DNA of 42,046 bases from Balneolales bacterium (GTDB lineage Bacteria; Bacteroidota; Rhodothermia; Balneolales; Cyclonatronaceae): the NCBI GenBank assembly GCA_022565805.1, contig JAIULZ010000020.1, forward strand, positions 1 to 42,046, read 5' to 3'. The translations under genes and the position numbers were made by a program. This document shows positions 8,239 through 16,006 of this stretch, piece after piece. The notes under the pieces were generated by a model. It made no database searches. It was not told the origin of the DNA and saw only the letters and a program-made list of their open reading frames with translations. Position 1 is the stretch's first letter; every line of letters starts with the position of its first letter.

Positions 8239-9180
8239 ATGAAGCCACAAGTTCACGGCCTTCATCATATTACCGCCATTGCTGGCGATCCACAGGAAAA
8301 TCTGGATTTTTACACCAAGATTTTGGGTTTACGACTCGTTAAAAAAAGTATTAATCAGGATGCTCCCGATACCTACCATCTGTTTTTTGCAGACAAGCAT
8401 GGTAATCCCGGTACAGATCTTACTTTTTTCCCCTGGCCGGCTATGCGTAAAGCCCAAACAGGCGCCGGCATGGCTACAGAAGTAACTTTCGCCATTCCAA
8501 AAGGTAGTCTTGGGTACTGGAAAGACCGTTTAAACTCGAACAACATTACTTTTAAGGAAGACACCCGGTTCGGTGATGTTCATCTTGTTTTTGAAGATCC
8601 GCACGGGTTGCAGCTAACCCTCACCGAATCGGATGATGACCGCGATGTAGAGCCCTGGGAAAAAAGTAGCGTACCGGAAAAACATCAGCTTAGAGGCATG
8701 CACAGCACCCGGTTTCAGGTTAAGGAAATGAAATTTACCGAGGTTCTTCTGTGTGATGGGCTTGGCTTCGAAAAAGGCGCCACCGAAAATGGCTGGACCC
8801 GCTTTACCGTTGATGGCGGCACATCCGGCAATATGGTCGAAGTTAAAGCAGACTCTTCTTTGGGCTACGGAGAATGGGGAACCGGCGGCATCCATCATAT
8901 TGCGTGGAGAGTTAAGGATACGCAGGAAGAAATGGAGGTGCGCAGCCGCGTTATGCAGTTCGGGTTGTCTCCGTCTCCTCAAATCGACCGGTTTTGGTTT
9001 AAGTCGGTTTACTTTAAAGAACCGGGCGGCGTTTTATTCGAACTTGCCACCGACGGGCCCGGTTTCGACAGAGATGAAGACCCTGAGTCGCTGGGCGAAA
9101 AGTTAATTCTGCCCCCCTGGTACGAGGATAAACGCAGCGTAATTGAGGCAGGCCTACCAAAGCTAAATTACCAGCCTTAA
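8239..9180 (+). CDS. Ring-cleaving dioxygenase / glyoxalase (VOC) family protein, MhqO/MhqA-like
   Basis: Two-domain vicinal-oxygen-chelate protein resembling MhqO/MhqA, the putative ring-cleaving dioxygenases that detoxify hydroquinones. Domain 1 (about residues 5-130) begins GLHHITAIAGDPQENLDFY, and domain 2 (about 152-275) contains GGIHHIAWRVKD and GGVLFELATDGPGF. Metal ligands expected from the family are present: His in GLHHIT (9/10), His in GIHHIA (219/220) and Glu in LFELATD (E268). The C-terminal LILPPWYEDKR is also characteristic. At 313 aa it has full length. A clear ribosome-binding site (AAAAAGGAG) sits 6 bases before the ATG, which is unusual in this window. The exact substrate cannot be read from sequence. 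Confidence 0.85.
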   Translation: MKPQVHGLHHITAIAGDPQENLDFYTKILGLRLVKKSINQDAPDTYHLFFADKHGNPGTDLTFFPWPAMRKAQTGAGMATEVTFAIPKGSLGYWKDRLNSNNITFKEDTRFGDVHLVFEDPHGLQLTLTESDDDRDVEPWEKSSVPEKHQLRGMHSTRFQVKEMKFTEVLLCDGLGFEKGATENGWTRFTVDGGTSGNMVEVKADSSLGYGEWGTGGIHHIAWRVKDTQEEMEVRSRVMQFGLSPSPQIDRFWFKSVYFKEPGGVLFELATDGPGFDRDEDPESLGEKLILPPWYEDKRSVIEAGLPKLNYQP

Positions 9181-9196
9181 GAAAAACAGATCATAA

Positions 9197-9237
9197 AAAG
9201 AAGGGTGATGCCGTCACAGACCGCATCACCCTTCTTT
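9197..9237. terminator. Bidirectional terminator between convergent genes
   Basis: Perfect 15-bp inverted repeat (AAAGAAGGGTGATGC and its complement GCATCACCCTTCTTT) around an 11-base loop. A-rich and T-rich flanks make it usable on both strands. It ends the dioxygenase gene (stop 17 bases upstream) and the convergent Wzi-like gene. Confidence 0.88.
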
Positions 9238-9321
9238 ATTAAATTAAGCCCTTCCTGTCCCGCTCGGTCTACCCAAAATAGAGAACTCAGCCAGAGATTA
9301 TAGCCGGATTTACAGATCTTG

Positions 9322-10830
9322 TTAGCTTCGGATAAGAGAATGAAAATCTGTAATTCTCAGACCAAGCATCACACCAATTCTGGTTTCAGGCTGTCGGTAA
9401 ATACCATCATCGGCAGCAAGAGATGCCGTAAGTTCGATTCTTCTTGACGGATCGAGCAGGTAGGTAGCTTCTGCCAAAAAATAGTAGTAATCTTCTCTGG
9501 TATCTCTTCTTGGCCTGGCGGCAAAGTCGTCTGTGGGAGGCACAACCTCATTTATAAAACAAGAGCCTGCTATTATCAAATCAATACGGCAATTTCCGTA
9601 ATTTCTGGTATATGTACCCATAAAGCGATACGACAACCGCTCGTTTATGCTTCCGCTTGCACCTAAATGCCAGGCCAGAACCATATTATTCCTAAAAAGA
9701 CCGCGGGTTCTGCTATAGCTGAGCAATGGCGACCCGATGCCGTTACCCTGATAGCTGTAGCCGGTTCTATATGCGTAATGGTTATAATAATTTCCCCGCC
9801 CACTTGGAAAACCAGGCTGCGAATCTTGCTTTATGGTATTTACATGCTCCAAAACGATATCATCGAGCCAGCTTACAAAAGTAATATTCCGAAGTCCAAG
9901 ACCAAAAAGGCCATCCATATAGCTTCGCAGATTGGTCATAGAAACAGTGTCTTCGAGATATATTTGTCTGTAAGCAACCACTTCTGCCACACCTGTCTGC
10001 ACAATTAGAGCGCCATCGTAGGCTGCAACGGTATTTCCCAGCCTGTTTTCCTGCTCCGGAGCCGAAGCTGTAGAACCTTCGCCGGCTGGCCGGGGAATTA
10101 CAACCCTAAAATAGTCTCTGAGCGAACTCGGTAGTCTACCCCTCTCCGGATCGGTTCCGGCCCACATCACATTATGAATAAATCCTGCGATAAGCTCTAC
10201 CGGCCCCACATTAAACTTCAAATGGCCGGTTTTTTGATGAAACAGCGGCTGCTCTACATATCGGTCGCGTTCGAGAATACCATCTGCAAATGTCCCTTTA
10301 AACTGCACAATCCCATTTGTGAACGGAAGGTCTATAAAGCCCCGGGTCGCAATCATATATTTAGGATGCGGCGTGGCATTTCGGCTAACCATCATAGAAC
10401 CGGAAGTAATATCCGGGAACTGTTGCTCCATATCATCGTGGAAAAGACCAAGCCTCACGTTTAACAGCCATGCATCGGCAGAAAGGTAAAGTTGGCGCAT
10501 ATGAAGGGTGTTTTGGGTATCCGACAGGCGAACAACCCCGGTTGCTCCGGCCGCTAAGCCCCAAAACTCTCCGGGTTCTGTAAAAGCCTGTTCTGCATGC
10601 AAAATACCGAGCGTAGTAAAGGAGCTACCGGGCTTGGTTTCTCCATACACATTAGCATAATGCCATAAGGGCAAGGAGTTCGAACCGCCCACCGTTTTAA
10701 ATTCGGCGTATGTATAAATTGGTTGCGTATTAAACTGAGCCTTTACTTCGGTAGAACCCAGTAGCAAAAGCATTAAAAGCGATAGCTTATACACATTCCT
10801 GATGCAAAACCAATGTGGTAAAATTCTCAT
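9322..10830 (-). CDS. Wzi-like capsule assembly outer-membrane protein
   Basis: Secreted beta-barrel protein of the capsule-assembly Wzi type, which in capsule producers helps hold polysaccharide on the cell surface. A signal peptide is visible (hydrophobic KLSLLMLLLLGSTEVKAQ, cleavage near residue 32), followed by about 470 residues of alternating aromatic/polar strands ending in IGVMLGLRITDFHSL. Segments such as LYLSADAWLLNVRLGLFHDD, FTNGIVQFKGTFADG and GHLKFNVGPVELIAGFIHN resemble the family in Bacteroidota and Balneolota. It is last in the minus-strand polysaccharide block, 96 bases behind the GT2 gene, and ends at the shared terminator at 9197-9237. The assignment rests on architecture and context more than on catalytic motifs. 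Confidence 0.72.
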   Translation of the reverse strand: MRILPHWFCIRNVYKLSLLMLLLLGSTEVKAQFNTQPIYTYAEFKTVGGSNSLPLWHYANVYGETKPGSSFTTLGILHAEQAFTEPGEFWGLAAGATGVVRLSDTQNTLHMRQLYLSADAWLLNVRLGLFHDDMEQQFPDITSGSMMVSRNATPHPKYMIATRGFIDLPFTNGIVQFKGTFADGILERDRYVEQPLFHQKTGHLKFNVGPVELIAGFIHNVMWAGTDPERGRLPSSLRDYFRVVIPRPAGEGSTASAPEQENRLGNTVAAYDGALIVQTGVAEVVAYRQIYLEDTVSMTNLRSYMDGLFGLGLRNITFVSWLDDIVLEHVNTIKQDSQPGFPSGRGNYYNHYAYRTGYSYQGNGIGSPLLSYSRTRGLFRNNMVLAWHLGASGSINERLSYRFMGTYTRNYGNCRIDLIIAGSCFINEVVPPTDDFAARPRRDTREDYYYFLAEATYLLDPSRRIELTASLAADDGIYRQPETRIGVMLGLRITDFHSLIRS

Positions 10831-10926
10831 ATATAATTAATAAGATCGAATCACAATTGTAGCCAGATGGTTTCCAGAATAATAATGACGCTCAGCTACA
10901 GTTCTAAAAAACTTCATCTGCTCTGT

Positions 10927-11706
10927 TTACTTGATATATTTTCGAAAGCCTTGCAGGCTGTACGATATAAACGCAATAGCCCGGCTCGCAAAGCCGAGTT
11001 TGGTGTAATTTTTTAAAATATACCATTGCGATACCGCTTTTCGAAGTTTGTTGCTGGAAAGTGACGTATGGCCCACATTGTAGATGGTCAGCGGTTCGTT
11101 AAAGCCTTTTGCCTGTGGGTAATGTTTCAGTATTTCCATCCAAAATACATAATCTTGCCCCATCCGTAATTCGGGGCGCATTCTCATTTCGCCCACTACA
11201 TCCGCAGAAATTACCACAGTAGAGGTAGGTATCGGGCATGTATTTACTATATCGGCATAGGTCGTAACAGCCGGAACACGAATTATCCTTTGGGTACTAC
11301 TGTCGCTGCGATTGCCTTTCTGATAGCTGTGATACGAGAAAAGACAGTTATTCTGCCTCATGAATGCCAGTGAGCTCTCCAGTTTTTGCGGTTTCCAGTG
11401 GTCGTCTATATCCAGGAAGGCAAATAAGTCGGCCTGCCTCGAAAAGGCCTCCTGCATCGCTCTATTGCGGCTTATTGCGGCACCGGAATTTTCCTCATTC
11501 CTGAGCAGAACAATTCTGGGGTCACTTTCGGAAAGCTCTTCAAGTATCTGAAAAGACGGATCTGATGAAGCATCATCTACTACAATCCAAAGAAAACGGC
11601 TGTAGCTCTGCCGCTCAAGGGAGGCATAAGTTTCCCGTATAAACGACGCAGCATTGTAGCAGGGTGAAATTACAGCGATAAGAGGTTGTTCAAAAAATTC
11701 TGACAC
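10927..11706 (-). CDS. Family 2 glycosyltransferase
   Basis: GT-A fold glycosyltransferase (GT2), expected to add a sugar from a nucleotide donor to a lipid-linked polysaccharide precursor at the cytoplasmic face of the inner membrane. The N-terminus has the GT2 signature AVISPCYNAASFI, then WIVVDDASSDPS and NSGAAISRNRAM. The metal-binding DXD equivalent is in FAFLDIDDHWKP, and the catalytic-base region is LRMGQDYVFWMEIL, close to the usual (Q/R)DxxxW motif. At 259 aa it is a compact single-domain enzyme. The start codon is GTG at 11706; no in-frame ATG is nearby. Its neighbours are the Wzi-like gene and a GT4 gene on the same strand. Donor and acceptor are unknown. Confidence 0.9.
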   Translation of the reverse strand: MSEFFEQPLIAVISPCYNAASFIRETYASLERQSYSRFLWIVVDDASSDPSFQILEELSESDPRIVLLRNEENSGAAISRNRAMQEAFSRQADLFAFLDIDDHWKPQKLESSLAFMRQNNCLFSYHSYQKGNRSDSSTQRIIRVPAVTTYADIVNTCPIPTSTVVISADVVGEMRMRPELRMGQDYVFWMEILKHYPQAKGFNEPLTIYNVGHTSLSSNKLRKAVSQWYILKNYTKLGFASRAIAFISYSLQGFRKYIK

Positions 11707-12047
11707 TATACAGTTTAATCGTAATCTATTATCATGAAAAAGGGCTCTTTGCAGTTATATAACCTGAGAAATTCGTTTGAGCGGACAAAAGGTACGGTTA
11801 ATTCATGAATTGATTTACCGCAAGTTTTGTGTATCTGCAGAAGAACGTTTGTCTTTTAAAAATGTTCCGTAAAGCCTAATAAAACTATAAAAAGGCTTTG
11901 CAATACCACTCTTTTGCCCGCCTTCTTCCTTTGGGTATAATAAGTTCCTCGATCCCGAAGCGTCGGGGACCTGCGTTAATTTTTACCATGGTATCGAATG
12001 CTAACAAAATAGAAGGTTTTTCAAAGCCTTTAATAAGCAGATTTAGG
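11707..12047. other. Intergenic gap in the polysaccharide block
   Basis: 341 bases between two co-directional minus-strand glycosyltransferase genes, unusually long for an operon. Most of it is the composite repeat at 11891-12031. No reading frame is supported. Confidence 0.65.
11891..12031 (-). repeat. Composite inverted-terminal repeat element, copy B (141 bp)
   Basis: On the minus strand the left end is AAAGGCTTTGAAAAACC then TTCTATTTTGTTAGCATTCG. The right end is AGAAGGCGGGCAAAAGAG then TGGTATTGCAAAGCCTTT. The left end shares TTCTATTTTGTT and ATTCGA with copy C at 28527-28607, and 12009-12030 is identical to 1917-1938. It has inserted, or been retained, between two polysaccharide genes. 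Confidence 0.72.
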
Positions 12048-13199
12048 TCAACCCGCCGTATTCCTTCGGTTTAGCATCCTCGTATATATTTCGGAAAAGG
12101 AGTCGGTAACCTTATCCCACGAAAAAGCTGCGGATTCTTCATATGCATTTTTCGAAAGCGTTTCGTAGCGACTGGAAATCTTTAAAATTTTATCTGCTAT
12201 ATCTGCCGGGTCTTTGGGGCGTACCGCATAACCGACTTTCCCATCCGGGAAATAGCCATCAAAACCTTGATTTTCTGAATAAATAATGGGCAGACCCTGC
12301 GTCATTGCCTCGGGATAAACAAGGCCAAAAGTTTCCCAAACACTGGTTACAGCTAAAATATCGGAGTTTCTGTATAGGGTGATGAGTTCTTCGGTCGAAA
12401 CCTCCCCGTGAAAGTGCGCATTTACACCCGCTTTTACGGCTTCCTTTTTTAATGATGAAAGCAATGGCCCGCTCCCGGCCATATCCAGCCGGACATCCAG
12501 GCCCTGCGACTGAAGCAGGGCACAAACCTGAATAAGCACTCCGGGATTTTTTCTTTTAATAAGCTGACCTGCAAAAATGATGGATATCTTTCCGGTTTGC
12601 GGATTACGTTCTTTCTTTTGGCGGTTTTTAATCCAAAATGAATCGATTCCGTTAGGAATTATCGTACTTTTCTTTTGGATGAATGCGGTCTTTTCGGGAC
12701 CTAACAGCCTCAACAGCTGTTTATCTTTATAGGAGGGCGATAAGAAAACGACCTCATCGGCATCCCTTAAAATCCGCCATCCGATCCATCTGAACCATAT
12801 CATCCATTCCATGAAAACATGAATATCGGTAAAGCGAACACTAACCGCGTATGGAATCGAGAATGTCCGGTGCGCAAGCCATGCCACTGCGCCGTTTACC
12901 AGTAGCGAGTGCGCATGAAGTATACCGGAAGGTTTATCGCCCAGAACCGAACGGAAAGCCCGCCAGAGTTTCAGCACTTTTACCGGCCAGAAGGGTTTGT
13001 CCAGTACCGAAAAGCATTTCACATAGACCATTTGCCCATGTTGTAACATAGCCGGGTCGTTATACGACAGGTCGGATTCTCTTTGAACAGGTACAAAAGA
13101 TTTTTGCCGGAACCCCCGCTGATCCAAGTGCTCGAGTAAGCGGGCATGCAGCTTGCTGCTCAAATGGTAGGAGTTTACATGAGTTATTTCGGGATTCAA
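12048..13199 (-). CDS. Family 4 glycosyltransferase (GT-B fold)
   Basis: Retaining GT4-type glycosyltransferase with two Rossmann-like halves. The N-terminal half holds HAHSLLVNGAVAWLA and IPYAVSVRFTDIHVF. The C-terminal donor-binding half has IPNGIDSFWI, IIFAGQLIKRKNPGVLI, LDMAGSGPLLSSL, FHGEVSTEELITLYRNSDIL and the E-x7-E region VWETFGLVYPEAMTQGLPI that contacts the nucleotide sugar. At 383 aa it has normal length. The first in-frame start is TTG at 13199 (ATT just before it is the other option); there is no ATG before residue 50, yet the first residues (ITHVNSYHLSSKLH) clearly belong to the fold. It is divergent from the SDR gene at 13718. The sugar is unknown. Confidence 0.9.
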   Translation of the reverse strand: MNPEITHVNSYHLSSKLHARLLEHLDQRGFRQKSFVPVQRESDLSYNDPAMLQHGQMVYVKCFSVLDKPFWPVKVLKLWRAFRSVLGDKPSGILHAHSLLVNGAVAWLAHRTFSIPYAVSVRFTDIHVFMEWMIWFRWIGWRILRDADEVVFLSPSYKDKQLLRLLGPEKTAFIQKKSTIIPNGIDSFWIKNRQKKERNPQTGKISIIFAGQLIKRKNPGVLIQVCALLQSQGLDVRLDMAGSGPLLSSLKKEAVKAGVNAHFHGEVSTEELITLYRNSDILAVTSVWETFGLVYPEAMTQGLPIIYSENQGFDGYFPDGKVGYAVRPKDPADIADKILKISSRYETLSKNAYEESAAFSWDKVTDSFSEIYTRMLNRRNTAG

Positions 13200-13289
13200 A
13201 ATAGATGATTTGTTTAAACTGCCTTCATCAAAAAAGATATTTCGCGACTAAACTGCGGAGAACTCTTTGCTTAAAAGACCGTTTGCAAT

Positions 13290-13449
13290 AAGATTTTATT
13301 AAATGAATCTTTTGATAGATTTTAGTGCTTTTAAAAATACACAATAGTATTTTAAAAACTTGGTCATTGAGCGATTAGCGTGTATTTTTGAAATGCTTGG
13401 ACAAAACAGGAAATTGAATCTGAAAAGGCTTTGTAAAATGAATCTTTTG
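13290..13449. repeat. Pair of 25-bp direct repeats, likely decayed composite-repeat ends
   Basis: The segments at 13290-13314 and 13425-13449 agree at 21 of 25 positions and share the identical 14-mer AAATGAATCTTTTG. The second begins AAGGCTTTGTAAAA, close to the AGAAGRCTTTGMAAAA terminus of the composite elements, which suggests old copies that have lost their outer bases. Confidence 0.4.
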
Positions 13450-13545
13450 CAATCTAACGAACAGAAGTTTTAATTTTTATAAGCATCCAAAGGTATAACA
13501 CGGTAGTACAGGCCTCTTTTTATCGTGAGATTAAATAATGCGGTA

Positions 13546-13575
13546 TTTGTACTTTCTTTCTGTCTGCTAACTTTT
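13546..13575 (+). promoter_or_regulatory. Candidate Bacteroidota-type promoter for the SDR gene
   Basis: TTTG at 13546-13549 (-33 element), an 18-base spacer, and TAACTTTT at 13568-13575, which matches the -7 consensus TAnnTTTG at all but the last base. Transcription would start near 13582 and leave a leader of about 136 bases. It was found by eye, so chance is possible in AT-rich DNA. Confidence 0.3.
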
Positions 13576-13717
13576 CCAATAGTACTTTAACTAATATTTT
13601 TACTGATGGGAAGTTGCCATTTACGAAAGGTTAAAAAAAGTCCTGTTTTTATAAGCCACGAGATTGTGCCTAAACCCAATCAGAACAAAACATAACTGGA
13701 TACAGAATATATTTTAG

Positions 13718-14710
13718 ATGATTACACTCATCGGGGGTTCCGGATTTATTGGTACCGTATTGGCGCGTGAGCTCGACTCCCGGGGCAAACAATTTAAAAT
13801 TATCGATCGGGAACATAGCCCGGAGTATCCGGAGCAACTGCATTTGGCCGATATTCGCTATCCCGAACAGTTTGAGGATGCGATACCTTCTGGCTCGGTT
13901 ATCATAAATCTGGCTGCGGTTCACCGCGACGATATTAAACCCGTTTCGCTGTACGACGAAAACAATGTAGACGCGGCCCGAAACGTATGTAGCGTAGCAA
14001 CCGCCAAAAACTGCCAAACCATTGTATTTACCAGCTCTGTTGCCGTATATGGCTTTGCCCCGCCCGATACCGGAGAAAACGGCTCTATTGCCTATTTTAA
14101 CGATTACGGGCGCACTAAATGGGCAGCAGAAAAAGTGTATACCGAGTGGCAGAAAGAAGATCCCGAAAACAGAACGCTCGTAATTGTTCGTCCCACCGTA
14201 GTTTTCGGCCCCCAAAACCGGGGAAATGTATATAATCTGCTTAAATACATTGCAGACGATTCTTTCTATATGGTAGGCAGTGGTGTAAATAAAAAGTCTA
14301 TGGCCTATGTCGAAAACGTATCGGCTTTTCTACAATTTTCGACAGAGCACTTTTCGCCCGGTATCCACATATTCAACTATGTGGATAAACCCGATATGGA
14401 CATGAATACTTTGGTAAAAAACGTGAAGCAGATTTTGGGGCGCAAAAATACAGGTACAGGTATTCATATTCCTTATTTCATGGGGTATATTGCGGGTTTA
14501 GTGTATGATACAGCCGCTTTTATTTCCGGAAAAACATTCGATATCAGCAGTATTCGTATCAAGAAATTTTGCGCCACCACTCAGTTTTCCACATCTGTGG
14601 ATAAAACCGGGTTTAAGGCTCCCTTTTCTCTCGAAGAAGGCCTGCAAAAAACGCTGCACTACGAGTTTATCGAGCAAAACTCATCTGCCCGTACATTTTT
14701 TACGGAGTAG
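13718..14710 (+). CDS. NAD-dependent epimerase/dehydratase (extended SDR)
   Basis: Extended short-chain dehydrogenase/reductase acting on a nucleotide sugar, or a related C4 reductase/epimerase. The Rossmann nucleotide-binding motif GGSGFIG is at residues 6-12, DI of the adenine pocket is near 45-46, and the catalytic set is SS (106/107) in FTSSVAVYG plus Y130-GRT-K134. IVRPTVVFGP and the later VENVSAFLQF are typical of UDP-sugar epimerases. At 330 aa it has family length. It is the only plus-strand gene inside the polysaccharide block and converges on a GT4 gene with 37 bases between their stops. It probably supplies a modified sugar for the polymer; the specific reaction cannot be told. Confidence 0.87.
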   Translation: MITLIGGSGFIGTVLARELDSRGKQFKIIDREHSPEYPEQLHLADIRYPEQFEDAIPSGSVIINLAAVHRDDIKPVSLYDENNVDAARNVCSVATAKNCQTIVFTSSVAVYGFAPPDTGENGSIAYFNDYGRTKWAAEKVYTEWQKEDPENRTLVIVRPTVVFGPQNRGNVYNLLKYIADDSFYMVGSGVNKKSMAYVENVSAFLQFSTEHFSPGIHIFNYVDKPDMDMNTLVKNVKQILGRKNTGTGIHIPYFMGYIAGLVYDTAAFISGKTFDISSIRIKKFCATTQFSTSVDKTGFKAPFSLEEGLQKTLHYEFIEQNSSARTFFTE

Positions 14711-14747
14711 AAAAGAAAGTAATCATCTTCGATTGGCTGCTTTCATG

Positions 14748-15914
14748 TCATGTTCTGCTAATTCGTCGCTGGAACTCCCATATCGTTTCCTGATACTCTA
14801 ATTCCAGCTGGGCATAGATTTTTTCTTTGGCAAATCGATTAGCTGTGCTTTCAGCTATAGTTTCGGGCTTGTAATCTTTTAGGTTACGGCTCATAAAATC
14901 CAGAGCCGCTGAAAGCTCATTTACACTGCCCGCTTCAACCATTTTACCACACTCCGGGCGCATTATATCTTCCGGACCTCCGCTCTTGGTTGCAACAGCC
15001 GGCACACCGCAACACAGCGCTTCCGCAAGGGCTAGACCAAAACCTTCTCTCAGGCTGGGCTGCACAACCAAATCGGCTGCGCGGTAATATTCCCGGATAT
15101 CGGCATGAGGTACCGGCTTATGCAGCGTGCAAAACTCCGATTTTCGAATTCGTGAAACAACTGCAGCAGAGTAGGAAGATACGGGCACATTTCCTATTAG
15201 ATGTAAATGCCATTTCCCCTCCATATTTCTTTTATGAAAAGCATCGAGCAATACATGCACGCCTTTTTCCTTACTGATATTAGCCACGCAAAGTAAATGG
15301 CGGGTACCTTCTTCTGGCTTAAGCTGCAGCCGAGCCGGGCCTGGACAAAAATACCCGGTATCGACAGGGTTATGAAGCACACTAATACGCCCGGATAGCG
15401 CGGGGAATTTTTCCAGAATATCCCGCTTTAGCTGGCTTCCAACTACAACAATTCGATCAGCAGCAAACAACCCGACCTCTGCACAGTTGTGGTGCTTGGG
15501 ATTTAACATGGTCTTATACCAGTCGCTGCCGTGTACATGCAATAAAATGGGTACAGAGAGCGCACGAAGTGCTGGCAGAGCAAAACCATCTGGTTGCAAC
15601 CAGTTTATATGAATCAAATCTGTTTTTTGCCTGGAAACCGCCCTAACCATTTTTCGCGCCAAACCTCTTACTTTTATCCTGAAAAACAAGCTACGCGGAA
15701 ATGACACGTAATAGAATCGCTCCACTCCTGTTTTCTCTCGCAGAGGATCGAAAGCGAGGCTCCACTTAGAAGTAAACGGCAGGGGATAAACCGTAGGAAT
15801 AATTGTCCTTACCCGATGCTTTTCGGCAATTCCTTCCCGCTGAACCTCAATAAAAGATCCTCGTGCCGGATTTTTTAGACCTGGATATAAATGCGAGATT
15901 TGAGTTACATGCAT
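14748..15914 (-). CDS. Family 4 glycosyltransferase (GT-B fold)
   Basis: GT4 enzyme for surface polysaccharide synthesis. The N-terminal half has VTQISHLYPGLKNPARGSF (an acceptor-side motif common in EPS transferases), DLIHINWLQPDGFALPAL and ILLHVHGSDWY. The C-terminal half has VLHNPVDTGYF, LLCVANISKEKGVHVLLDAF, REYYRAADLVVQPSLREGFG and the donor-site acidic pair within EGFGLALAEALCCGVPAVA. Length 388 aa, start ATG at 15914. It lies 92 bases downstream of the Wzy-like gene on the same strand, so it probably belongs to the Wzz-Wzy transcript. It shares its fold but little sequence with the GT4 at 12048-13199, so the two probably form different linkages. Confidence 0.9.
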   Translation of the reverse strand: MHVTQISHLYPGLKNPARGSFIEVQREGIAEKHRVRTIIPTVYPLPFTSKWSLAFDPLREKTGVERFYYVSFPRSLFFRIKVRGLARKMVRAVSRQKTDLIHINWLQPDGFALPALRALSVPILLHVHGSDWYKTMLNPKHHNCAEVGLFAADRIVVVGSQLKRDILEKFPALSGRISVLHNPVDTGYFCPGPARLQLKPEEGTRHLLCVANISKEKGVHVLLDAFHKRNMEGKWHLHLIGNVPVSSYSAAVVSRIRKSEFCTLHKPVPHADIREYYRAADLVVQPSLREGFGLALAEALCCGVPAVATKSGGPEDIMRPECGKMVEAGSVNELSAALDFMSRNLKDYKPETIAESTANRFAKEKIYAQLELEYQETIWEFQRRISRT

Positions 15915-16006
15915 ACAATTAAAACCTTAGTACAATATAGCTTTCAGCATGGGTAAAAAACTGCGTATACACCACTCAATTGCACCAGCACTTTTAATTT
16001 GGCCAA

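Larger units (their letters stand above)
13200..13717. other. Divergent promoter region with decayed repeats
   Basis: 518 bases between divergent polysaccharide genes. It holds a pair of related 25-bp segments (13290-13314 and 13425-13449) and a promoter candidate at 13546-13575. No gene is supported. Confidence 0.55.
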
